From: Rhodohalobacter halophilus
Lineage (GTDB): Bacteria; Bacteroidota; Rhodothermia; Balneolales; Balneolaceae
Assembly (NCBI RefSeq): GCF_001715195.1
Contig: NZ_MDWE01000005.1
Coordinates: 62,001-126,000 of the forward strand
DNA length: 64,000 bases
Reading direction: 5' to 3'
A program made the position numbers and the translations under genes. Below, one piece after another: positions 45,159 through 53,019 of the stretch (its first letter is position 1; every line of letters starts with the position of its first letter). A model generated the notes under the pieces. It did no database searches. It saw only the letters and a program-made list of their open reading frames with translations, and was not told the origin of the DNA.

Positions 45159-46867
45159 TGGTTATGAGGAGTCGTATTGAGCTAACAGGTATACCTGCTT
45201 CAAGAGGGATTGGCCTTGGCAATGCCTATATACTGGAAGACAATACAGAAGATGTTAGCCCAGAAAAGATTCAGACCAACGAGGTGGAGGGACACCTGGA
45301 TCGGTTCAGACGCTCCATCAACTATTTGAGAGAGAAATTTGAACGTTTGAAAAAAAGTGAATCGGGAGAAGTTGCCGAAATTTTAGATGCACAGATCGAG
45401 ACACTGAAAGATCCCGAGCTGAATAAATCCATTCAGCATAAGATAAAGAATGAGCTATACCGGTCTGAATATGCGATCTACAGCACATTTAATGAGTATA
45501 TCCATGTTATGGAGAATGCTGATTCGGAATGGCTGAATGACCGAACAATTGATCTGATTGCCATTCGTGATCAGCTAATAGATATTGTGAGAAACCGCCG
45601 CCGGGAAACGGAGGTGACAGAAAACTCTGTCATTTTCGCTTCAAATATTTCACCGACAAAGATGATTGAACTGAGTCGCCAGAATATTGCCGGTGTTGTT
45701 ATGGAGAAGGGTGGACTGACCTCCCACGCGGTAATTCTATCCCAGTCACTTGATATTCCCTGCGTCATCAATGTGAAATGGAACCGAAAAAAGTTGCTGA
45801 AAGGCGAGGAAGTTTTTGTTGATGGCGATACTGGAAAGGTAATCATCAGACCCGATGAGCGAGAAAGCCGATACTATCGGGACAGAAAAGAGGAACAGGA
45901 ACGGCTCTACCAAGAATCGCTAAAGATTATTGATCAGCCCAGCGAAACTCGATGTGGCTCTCCATTTCATCTTCAGGCGAATGTGGAGTTTCTTGAAGAG
46001 CTGCCAAGAATTGAAAAACATGGTGCACACGGGGTAGGGCTTCTTCGAACAGAAACGATCTTGTTTCAAAAAACCGGCTTTGATGTTGAAGCTCAATTGA
46101 AATTTTATCGGGAAGTAGTTCAGGCCAGCGGTGGTTCTGAAGTAACGATTCGGCTGTTTGATGCCGGAGGGGATAAACTTATCGGAGACTCCGATTTAGA
46201 AGCGAACCCTTTTTTGGGGTGGCGTGGTATCAGAATGTTGCTTGACAGGCAAGATCTACTGGATAACCAACTGGAGGCCATTTATCGTTTGTCCGGAGAG
46301 TTTCCTGGTCAGATAAAAATGTTGGTTCCGATGATTTCATGCATGAGTGAATTGAATAAACTGAAGAAGGCAGCTGAGAATATCAGGACAAAACTTGAGA
46401 AGGGGTCTGTGAATATCGACTCCGAATTGCCAATTGGGATTATGATTGAGGTGCCCAGTGCGGCACTCCTCGCTGAGCAGTTCGCTGAAAATGTAGATTT
46501 TTTTAGTATCGGTACGAATGATTTAACGCAGTACACTCTGGCTGTTGATCGTGGGAATGAAAGGATTTCAGATCTTTTTCAACCAAATCACCCGGCAGTT
46601 TGGAAGCTGATTCAAATGACCAAGGTCGGTGCCGATAAACATGGAGTGCCCGTTGCGGTATGCGGTGAAATGGCATCGAAACCGAAAGAGGCCGCCTGCC
46701 TGATTGGAATGGGGATCAATAGTTTAAGTATGACTACGTCTGCACTTCCGGCAGTAAAAGCTTTTCTTTGCGATCACACTCTCGATGAGATGCAGTTACT
46801 GGCTGATTCTGTACTCAGTGCAAACTCACCCTTAGAGGCAGAAAAATTGTTAAATCAGTTTGTCTGA
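45158..46867 (+). CDS. ptsI: Phosphoenolpyruvate-protein phosphotransferase (enzyme I)
   Basis: The 569-residue product has the EI N-terminal domain (GIPASRGIGLGNAYIL at the start), the phosphohistidine site GGLTSHAVILSQ (His190) and the C-terminal PEP-binding barrel (GVGLLRTETILF, RLFDAGGDK, LVPMIS, FSIGTNDLTQYTLAVDR, CGEMASKP). It takes phosphate from PEP and passes it to HPr. The start overlaps the ptsH stop. Length is typical of EI and there is no GAF domain, so it is not the PtsP type. Confidence 0.97.
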   Translation: MVMRSRIELTGIPASRGIGLGNAYILEDNTEDVSPEKIQTNEVEGHLDRFRRSINYLREKFERLKKSESGEVAEILDAQIETLKDPELNKSIQHKIKNELYRSEYAIYSTFNEYIHVMENADSEWLNDRTIDLIAIRDQLIDIVRNRRRETEVTENSVIFASNISPTKMIELSRQNIAGVVMEKGGLTSHAVILSQSLDIPCVINVKWNRKKLLKGEEVFVDGDTGKVIIRPDERESRYYRDRKEEQERLYQESLKIIDQPSETRCGSPFHLQANVEFLEELPRIEKHGAHGVGLLRTETILFQKTGFDVEAQLKFYREVVQASGGSEVTIRLFDAGGDKLIGDSDLEANPFLGWRGIRMLLDRQDLLDNQLEAIYRLSGEFPGQIKMLVPMISCMSELNKLKKAAENIRTKLEKGSVNIDSELPIGIMIEVPSAALLAEQFAENVDFFSIGTNDLTQYTLAVDRGNERISDLFQPNHPAVWKLIQMTKVGADKHGVPVAVCGEMASKPKEAACLIGMGINSLSMTTSALPAVKAFLCDHTLDEMQLLADSVLSANSPLEAEKLLNQFV

Positions 46868-47128
46868 TCTCTTATAAGATGGTATTGCAAAGCTCTCTTC
46901 ATCTGATTTAAATTAAAAACCATAACAGTTTATGCGGTTGATGATTATCCATCGACGGAGCTTAATCAGGAACCGTTTCCATAGTTGATAATTTAAGGCT
47001 TTATTGCAAAATCACCTTAAAAATATCCGCAAATAGGATGTTTGTAAAGAAATCATCTTTGTAATAATCTTTTCTTAAGTAAAATAATTAGTTAATATGG
47101 TGAATCAACTGAAAAAAATTCAATCATC

Positions 47129-47431
47129 ATGTTAAGTAAAGCATATACACCAAAGAGAACTGTTTGTAAGGTAACGTTTACACTGCCCGGTGAGTGGGCC
47201 GATCAAGAAGTTAAGCTGGTCGGTGATTTCAATGACTGGGACCGAAAAACAGATTCAATGAAAAAGAATAAAAAAGGGAACTGGGAGATTACAAAACGAT
47301 TAAAACCTGAATCGAACTACAAATTCCGATATCTGATTGACGGTGAACATTGGGAAAATGATGACCATGCAGATCAATATGTACCCAACGAGTTTGGCAG
47401 TGAAGACTCAGTGGTAATAACCGGTAAATAA
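47129..47431 (+). CDS. Small CBM48/isoamylase N-terminal domain protein
   Basis: The 100-residue product is a stand-alone early-set domain like those at the N-terminus of glycogen branching enzymes: VKLVGDFNDWDRKTDSMKK in the middle and NYKFRYLIDGEHWENDDHAD after it. Such domains bind alpha-glucans or act in AMPK-like regulation; no catalytic part is attached. Its stop overlaps the birA start (TAATG), which suggests cotranslation but no clear functional link. Confidence 0.88.
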   Translation: MLSKAYTPKRTVCKVTFTLPGEWADQEVKLVGDFNDWDRKTDSMKKNKKGNWEITKRLKPESNYKFRYLIDGEHWENDDHADQYVPNEFGSEDSVVITGK

Positions 47432-48255
47432 TGATCATGGGGAGCAGGCCTTTTCATACCGAGCAATTTAAAGAGAATCTAAAAACGAAATGGCTCGGTA
47501 GAACTTTTCATTTTATTGAAGAGGTCGGCTCAACCAATTCCTATCTGAAACGGATCCCTGAGAATGAATTGACTCACGGAGAAGTTGTTGTAGCGAATCA
47601 TCAGACCGAAGGGCGGGGACAGCATCAAAAAAAATGGATTGCCGATCCCGGACTTAATCTGACATTCACAGCCGCCTTCAAACCGGGGAAAGCAGATCGG
47701 TTATCACTTCTGACATTGGCATTTGCCTATGGTGTTTTGACTGTTTTGAGAAGATATACATATGAGGCGGTCTTTCTGAAATGGCCTAATGATCTCTACG
47801 TGGGTTCAAAAAAAATCGGAGGTGTATTGACAGAGTGTACATTTCTGGGAGTTCGTCCTGAACGAACATTAATTGGGGTCGGGCTCAATATTTTTCAGGA
47901 GAACTTTCCGAAAGAGTTGGAGGGTGAGGTTGCCGCTTTATGTCAGGTTTCATCGAAAGAAATACATCGTGAGCAGTTACTGGCGGAAGTTTTAAATGCC
48001 TGCGAAATGATATATGAAAACTGGGCTGCCGGAGATTCTGAACTTCATAAATCGATCAGTCGAAACCTCATTGGATATGGCGAATGGGTTCGGCTGAAAA
48101 TTGATAATGAATTACTTGATGATCGGTACAAATTTTTGGGAGTTAATGAAAAAGGTGAGTTATTGGTATTAAATAACAATTTGGAGCTGAACACCTATTC
48201 ACATGAGCAAATTCGAATCATCTCCGGTAGCGAAAGCATTTCAAAAATCCGTTGA
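47431..48255 (+). CDS. birA: Biotin-[acetyl-CoA-carboxylase] ligase
   Basis: The 274-residue product has the catalytic domain of biotin protein ligase without the N-terminal DNA-binding domain of E. coli BirA. Motifs are EEVGSTNSYL, the biotinyl-AMP loop HQTEGRGQHQKKW (GRGxxxR-like), LKWPNDLYVGSKKIGGVL and LIGVGLNI. A small C-terminal domain follows. It attaches biotin to the BCCP subunit of acetyl-CoA carboxylase. A second ATG at 47437 is possible. Its 3' end overlaps tilS by 53 bp. Confidence 0.94.
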   Translation: MIMGSRPFHTEQFKENLKTKWLGRTFHFIEEVGSTNSYLKRIPENELTHGEVVVANHQTEGRGQHQKKWIADPGLNLTFTAAFKPGKADRLSLLTLAFAYGVLTVLRRYTYEAVFLKWPNDLYVGSKKIGGVLTECTFLGVRPERTLIGVGLNIFQENFPKELEGEVAALCQVSSKEIHREQLLAEVLNACEMIYENWAAGDSELHKSISRNLIGYGEWVRLKIDNELLDDRYKFLGVNEKGELLVLNNNLELNTYSHEQIRIISGSESISKIR

Positions 48256-49552
48256 TAACTTACTGCCCGACTCTTCAAAGTTGATTGCCGGAATCAGCGG
48301 TGGGCCGGATTCCATGGCTTTAATGTACCTTCTGCATCGTTTTGAGATAGATGCTGTTATGGTTCACTGTAACTATCAGTTACGGGGTGAGGAGTCTGAA
48401 AAAGATCAACGGCTGGTAGAAAAAATGAGCGTATTCTGGGGGTTCGAATGTGTATCCGTCCGACTTGATAAAGAGATTTCAGGTGCAAATTTTCAGGCTT
48501 GGGCAAGAGACCGGCGCTATGAAATATTTTCGGATTTAAAGGAGGAATTTGAGGCAGATTTTATTGTAACCGCTCACCACCAGGATGATCAGATTGAAAC
48601 AATCCTTCAGCGAATTTTAAGAGGGGCAGGGATGCAGGCATGGCAGGGAATCCAGCCGCTTGAGAATCAGCTTTGGCGCCCGCTCCTGGATCTCTCTAAA
48701 TCTGATATTCTCACGTTTGTAGAGGAGTTGAATATACCTTATCGGATTGACGGAAGTAACGAAGAGTCAACGTATGCGCGAAATTTTCTACGCCATAACT
48801 GGTTTCCTGAACTACACAATTTTTTTCCGGGCTGGAGAGAAAATATTTTAAAACTTCCCAGGCGGGCATCCGAGTATGAGCTGATGGCAAAAGAGTTGTT
48901 GAGTCAAACGCTGAACGATGGACATTCTCTGGACTTTGATTCATTCAAGAACCTGCCGGAGTTGATACGTCCGGTGATCCTCTATCAGTTTATTCAAAGG
49001 GAAAAAGCAGGAGTGGACCCGAGCAGTTCATTAACTCAGATAGCACAACAGCTTACGGAGCTACAGTCGGGCAAAGCCATTCAGCTATCATCAAAGTATG
49101 AAATCATGCGAGACCGGGATGAATTGGTTATTCGTAAAACGGCTGGTTCAACGATCTCACAGGTAGTTATAAAAAGGGAAGATCTTCAGGATCTTGGTGC
49201 TGTGTATGGAGTTCAATTCACCATAGAGAAGTATTCCTCTTCTTATGAGAGTGAAGCTCTCTACTTGGATCTCAATAAATTGAGTTTTCCGATTACTGTA
49301 AGACAGTGGAAAGAGGGTGACAGATTTCAGCCGTTGGGAATGGAGGGTACCCAGCTCATCTCGAATCACCTGACAAACAGAAAAATTTCATCAGCTCAAA
49401 AATCGGAAGCTTTCTTGATAGAATCTTTTGATGAAACTGTCAGTGCCGTTATATTCCCGCACAACACGTCAGATGATCAGATCGGAACGGTGTCTGAAAC
49501 AGTTCGATGTTCATCCGATACAGAAAAAGTACTTGTCATTCGAAATACATAA
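48203..49552 (+). CDS. tilS: tRNA(Ile)-lysidine synthase
   Basis: The 449-residue product has the ATP PP-loop SGGPDS (residues 32-37), the signature HCNYQLRGEESEKDQ, and TAHHQDDQIETILQRILRGAG. C-terminal TilS substrate-binding domains follow (VRQWKEGDRFQPLGMEGTQ near residue 370). It modifies the anticodon wobble C of tRNA-Ile2 to lysidine, an essential step. The start lies inside birA in another frame (53-bp overlap), and the hpt gene begins eight bases after its stop. Confidence 0.95.
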   Translation: MSKFESSPVAKAFQKSVDNLLPDSSKLIAGISGGPDSMALMYLLHRFEIDAVMVHCNYQLRGEESEKDQRLVEKMSVFWGFECVSVRLDKEISGANFQAWARDRRYEIFSDLKEEFEADFIVTAHHQDDQIETILQRILRGAGMQAWQGIQPLENQLWRPLLDLSKSDILTFVEELNIPYRIDGSNEESTYARNFLRHNWFPELHNFFPGWRENILKLPRRASEYELMAKELLSQTLNDGHSLDFDSFKNLPELIRPVILYQFIQREKAGVDPSSSLTQIAQQLTELQSGKAIQLSSKYEIMRDRDELVIRKTAGSTISQVVIKREDLQDLGAVYGVQFTIEKYSSSYESEALYLDLNKLSFPITVRQWKEGDRFQPLGMEGTQLISNHLTNRKISSAQKSEAFLIESFDETVSAVIFPHNTSDDQIGTVSETVRCSSDTEKVLVIRNT

Positions 49553-49560
49553 AAAATTTC

Positions 49561-50127
49561 ATGGGCCAATATCTTCCTGAAAAAATAAATGTAAAAGGTG
49601 AGAGTTTTCGCATCTATCTCACTCAAGAAGAGATTCAACAGAGAATAAAGCAGATTGGTAAACAACTGAGCACGAAGTTTCAGGATAAGCGGCCGATTTT
49701 TATTGGCGTGCTAAATGGCTCATACATTTTTCTGGCTGATTTGATGCGTTATGTAAACATTCCTTGTGAAGTGGATTTTATGAAACTGAGCAGCTATGGG
49801 GATGAAAAAGTGTCATCCGGACAGGTACACGATCTTAAACAGATCGATGCTGATATTCAAGACCGGCATGTAATCATCGTGGAAGATATTGTTGACACCG
49901 GACTCTCTATGAAATATCTGGTTGAGAAGTTAAAACAGCATCAGCCCGCATCACTGACTGTGGTTACGCTACTCCATAAAGCGGAATCCACGCAGCACGA
50001 TGTACAGATAGACTTTACGGCATTTAAAATTCCAAACCTGTTTGTGCTGGGTTACGGTCTGGATTTTGCCCAAGAGGGTCGAAATCTCGGGCAGATTTAC
50101 ATACAGACGGCCGGTGAGGACTCTTGA
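49561..50127 (+). CDS. hpt: Hypoxanthine phosphoribosyltransferase
   Basis: The 188-residue product starts at ATG 49561, just after tilS; an earlier in-frame ATG lies inside tilS. The PRPP-binding motif VIIVEDIVDTGLSMKYL is near residue 100, FIGVLNGSYIFLADLMRYV near residue 45, and the C-terminal YGLDFAQEGRNLGQIY carries the purine-contact region. It salvages hypoxanthine and guanine. The tilS-hpt order is common in bacteria. Confidence 0.95.
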   Translation: MGQYLPEKINVKGESFRIYLTQEEIQQRIKQIGKQLSTKFQDKRPIFIGVLNGSYIFLADLMRYVNIPCEVDFMKLSSYGDEKVSSGQVHDLKQIDADIQDRHVIIVEDIVDTGLSMKYLVEKLKQHQPASLTVVTLLHKAESTQHDVQIDFTAFKIPNLFVLGYGLDFAQEGRNLGQIYIQTAGEDS

Positions 50128-50276
50128 CTTCTAATTAACGGTTATTCATTAATTACAAATCAATTAAATAGTTAATCCATGCTAACTTTGAATTTATTTC
50201 AAATCAAGGTTGCAAAGGGCTTGAAAAGCTTCATATATTTGATGCTCTCAAAAAGATGAGAAATGAATTCGATCAC

Positions 50277-50365
50277 GGAGAGATGGCTGAGTGGTCGAAA
50301 GCGCTCCCCTGCTAAGGGAGTAAACCCCGAAAGGGGTTTCGAGGGTTCGAATCCCTCTCTCTCCG
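50277..50365 (+). tRNA. tRNA-Ser (anticodon GCT)
   Basis: An 89-nt type II tRNA. The acceptor arms are GGAGAGA and TCTCTCC with discriminator G, typical for serine. The D-arm is TGGCTGAGTGGTCGAAAGC, the anticodon loop CTGCTAA gives GCT, the long variable arm is around ACCCCGAAAGGGGT, and the T-arm is AGGGTTCGAATCCCT. The CCA end is not encoded. Confidence 0.96.
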
Positions 50366-50376
50366 CACTAAATAAG

Positions 50377-50411
50377 AGGATGCTGTTCCGCGAATAGCAT
50401 CCTATTTTTTT
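50377..50411 (+). terminator. Rho-independent terminator after tRNA-Ser
   Basis: AGGATGCT (50377-50384) and AGCATCCT (50396-50403) form a perfect 8-bp stem with an 11-base loop, followed by ATTTTTTTAT. It lies a dozen bases after the tRNA. Confidence 0.88.
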
Positions 50412-50429
50412 ATCCCAATCAGGTACATC

Positions 50430-51017
50430 ATGTCTTTTCTGGTTTTAGAGTTTATTCCCACCGCATTTATCCCACTGTTCATCTTCTTTGCCCGTATCCT
50501 GGATGTGAGTATCGGAACCATTCGAATTATGTTCGTTTCGAAGGGGTACAGAGGAAAAGCAACCATTCTTGGCTTTATTGAAGTGTTGATCTGGATCATC
50601 ATTGTGGCACAGATTTTTCAAAATCTTGACAACTGGATGAACTACGTAGCTTTTGCCGGCGGTTTTGCTACTGGTAACTTTGTGGGCATGTATATCGAAG
50701 AGAAGATGAAGATGGGGGTTCAGATCTACCGGATTATTGTTAACCAGGAGAACTCAAACCTTGCCGAAGAGCTGATGAACCGTGACTTTCGAGTTACCGT
50801 TGTGCCCGGCGAAGGTAAGTTCGGCCCCGTCAATGTTCTGTTTACGGTAGCAAAAAGAAAAAGATGGCAGGAGCTGTCTGATGTTGTGAATGAGTTTGCA
50901 CCGAATGCATTCTACTCGGTGGAGGATGTAAAGAAAGTATCGATGATGGATGATGAACTGCAGCCCAATCGGCTGGATGTGTGGACGCGCATGCTGAAGC
51001 TAAAGAAAAGTATTTGA
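50430..51017 (+). CDS. UPF0316/DUF2179-type membrane protein
   Basis: The 195-residue product has three N-terminal helices (about residues 8-28, 45-62 and 70-88) with the UPF0316 pattern FFARILDVSIGTIRIMFVSKG, then GGFATGNFVGMYIEEKMKMG, and a soluble DUF2179-like C-terminal domain (QENSNLAEELMNRDFRVTVVPGEG). The role is unknown; other DUF2179 proteins bind small ligands. It begins shortly after the tRNA terminator and is 52 bp before the next gene. Confidence 0.9.
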   Translation: MSFLVLEFIPTAFIPLFIFFARILDVSIGTIRIMFVSKGYRGKATILGFIEVLIWIIIVAQIFQNLDNWMNYVAFAGGFATGNFVGMYIEEKMKMGVQIYRIIVNQENSNLAEELMNRDFRVTVVPGEGKFGPVNVLFTVAKRKRWQELSDVVNEFAPNAFYSVEDVKKVSMMDDELQPNRLDVWTRMLKLKKSI

Positions 51018-51069
51018 ACCTTTTTCTGAATCATCACAAATATTGCGTGTTTCTGATTACATTTAAACC

Positions 51070-51663
51070 ATGGAAGAATCGCGCAAGAATAAGCTATTAG
51101 CAAAACGGGAGCGAAATAAAAAACTCCGGGAAATAACGGAATACTGTCAGGATCATGTTATTCCATGGCTCGATGTATATCTCCCCTTGAAGAGAGACGG
51201 TGCCGTACTTGAGGTTGAAAGTCTTGCAGTTACATTTGGCAACGAACGTAAACTTTTTGAAGAGGCTCTGATGGCGCTGCTGCCGGATGATGAGCAGAGT
51301 TTACTGTCTGATGTAACAGAAGCAGCGACACTTCCTATTCACCAAAAGATGGAAGACTATTTCCCCTCACGACAAAGCCTGAGATATTTTCCAGAAGGGG
51401 GCTCATTAAAATCCATCACATCTGATTTATCAAATATCTTGGATGCCGCTGTCACTCGACTGGATATTTCTGAAGCTGACAAGTGCCTGGTTTGCTATCC
51501 GATCTATACACCGGTTTTGTCCATGTCATTTCAAGAGATAAGAAATCACGCAGACATCTTGTTGAATCCTTCCGAATGTATTGCATTGATTCATGAAGAG
51601 TTTGATTGGATGATCTTCAGAAGTCTTGAAGATGAATGGGTTTGGGCAAGGAATTCGAATTGA
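51070..51663 (+). CDS. Hypothetical protein
   Basis: I do not recognise this 197-residue protein. It has a strongly basic N-terminus (KNKLLAKRERNKKLRE), no signal peptide and no membrane helix, and a mixed alpha/beta body. A segment resembles a regulatory or binding fold (DAAVTRLDISEADKCLVCYP), and the C-terminus is acidic and Trp-rich (HEEFDWMIFRSLEDEWVWAR). It follows the UPF0316 gene by 52 bp on the same strand. Codon use looks like its neighbours, so it is probably a genuine lineage-specific gene. Confidence 0.65.
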   Translation: MEESRKNKLLAKRERNKKLREITEYCQDHVIPWLDVYLPLKRDGAVLEVESLAVTFGNERKLFEEALMALLPDDEQSLLSDVTEAATLPIHQKMEDYFPSRQSLRYFPEGGSLKSITSDLSNILDAAVTRLDISEADKCLVCYPIYTPVLSMSFQEIRNHADILLNPSECIALIHEEFDWMIFRSLEDEWVWARNSN

Positions 51664-51669
51664 CCAGGT

Positions 51670-52101
51670 CTACTCAGAATTTTGACCGTACACTGTTATA
51701 ATCAACTTCCTCGCTCCACCCCGGTTTCTGTGCTCACACAGATAAATACCCTGCCAGGTACCAAGATTAAATCTACCGTTTGTGACAGGAACAGAAACGG
51801 AGTGTCCCAGCATGGAACTCTTGATGTGAGATGTCATATCATCCGGACCCTCCAAAGTATGCTCAAAAAGTGAGGGATCTTCCGGAACCATGCGATTAAA
51901 GTGCGACTCAAAATCCCTGCGAACGGATGGATCCGCGTTCTCATTGATGGTTAAACCGGCGCTGGTATGTTGAATGAAAATATGAGCAATTCCAGTTCGG
52001 ATATTTGTGAGTTCTGGAATTTTTTCTAAAATTTCATCTGTAATCAAGTGAAACCCGCGAGGTTTGGGTGATAAGGCAATTGATTTCTGAATGACACTCA
52101 T
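51670..52101 (-). CDS. YjbQ-family protein (secondary thiamine-phosphate synthase family)
   Basis: The 143-residue product matches YjbQ/UPF0047 along its length: GIAHIFIQHTSAGLTINENAD near residue 38, the central DDMTSHIKSSMLGHSVSVPV, and GTWQGIYLCEHRNRGGARKL near the C-terminus. Members have shown weak thiamine-phosphate synthase activity, but the true function is unsettled. The conserved His, Asp and Glu residues are present. It is convergent with the hypothetical gene and lies three bases after the SDR gene on the minus strand. Confidence 0.92.
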   Translation of the reverse strand: MSVIQKSIALSPKPRGFHLITDEILEKIPELTNIRTGIAHIFIQHTSAGLTINENADPSVRRDFESHFNRMVPEDPSLFEHTLEGPDDMTSHIKSSMLGHSVSVPVTNGRFNLGTWQGIYLCEHRNRGGARKLIITVYGQNSE

Positions 52102-52104
52102 AAA

Positions 52105-52881
52105 CTATCCGAAAATTCCTTTGATGGATCCGCCGTCATGGCTGATGGTTTGCCCTGTTACATATCCGCTGTGCGGAGAAAGAAGCCAAGCAGCAAGAGA
52201 TGCAAACTCCTCCGCTTTACCCATGCGTTTGACGGGGATATTTTCCACCATCTCTTCCTTGGCTTTATCATAAGAAATACCTTTTAGGCTGCTGTTGTTT
52301 TTGATGACCCGCTCAATAGCCGGAGTTTCGTGAGAACCAGGTGCCAGAACATTGACCGTGACTCCATTTTCCGCAATCTCAAGCGCCAGAGATTTTGCAA
52401 ATCCTACAACCCCGGCACGGAAGGAGTTACTAAGAGTCAATGCAGGTAGCGGCTGCTTTACAGACTGACTTTCAATAAAGAGAATCCGGCCATATTTCTT
52501 TTCCACGAGAAGAGGAGCTAAGCGAAGAGTAAGGTCTATTTTCCAGCGCATTACAAGTTGCCATGCGGCATCCCAGTCGGCCAGGTCTGTTTTTAAAGGA
52601 GTTCCGGTGGGGGGACCGCCTGCATTCAAAACGATTCCATGAAACGGTTTTTTCTGAACACTCTTTTCGATCTTTTTCAAGGTGTCATCATAGAGAATGC
52701 TCCCTTCAATAATATCTGTTTGATCTTCATAGTGGCCGAAATTTTCTCTAAGCAGGTTACCGCGTCGGGCTACCAATACCACATTTGCACCCTCCTTTAG
52801 CATTTGTCGTGCAATGGCTTCTCCAAATCCGCTGCTTGCTCCGCAGACGATAAATCGTTGTCCTTCAAATTGTAAATCCAT
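52105..52881 (-). CDS. SDR-family oxidoreductase with altered catalytic motif
   Basis: The 258-residue product has the SDR NAD(P) motif CGASSGFGEAIARQM near residue 13, LNAGGPPTGTP for the NAG motif, the active-site Ser region FIESQSVKQP, and a C-terminal GYVTGQTISHDGGS. The canonical YxxxK is missing: the aligned stretch is SNSFRAGVVGFAKSL, giving Ser and Arg in those positions. A subgroup of SDRs has this change, so activity may differ or be lost. It is cotranscribed with the YjbQ gene. Confidence 0.88.
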   Translation of the reverse strand: MDLQFEGQRFIVCGASSGFGEAIARQMLKEGANVVLVARRGNLLRENFGHYEDQTDIIEGSILYDDTLKKIEKSVQKKPFHGIVLNAGGPPTGTPLKTDLADWDAAWQLVMRWKIDLTLRLAPLLVEKKYGRILFIESQSVKQPLPALTLSNSFRAGVVGFAKSLALEIAENGVTVNVLAPGSHETPAIERVIKNNSSLKGISYDKAKEEMVENIPVKRMGKAEEFASLAAWLLSPHSGYVTGQTISHDGGSIKGIFG

Positions 52882-53019
52882 AAGTAAAATTGTTCTGAAA
52901 GGTTAATACAGAAATAATATCGAACTCTCGTAATAAAAGCTTATTTTAGGAAGCTGTAAACTTTTTCAATTAAATATTTCAAGAATTGCCGCAAAGTCGG
53001 CAGTTCAATTTCAATTTTT

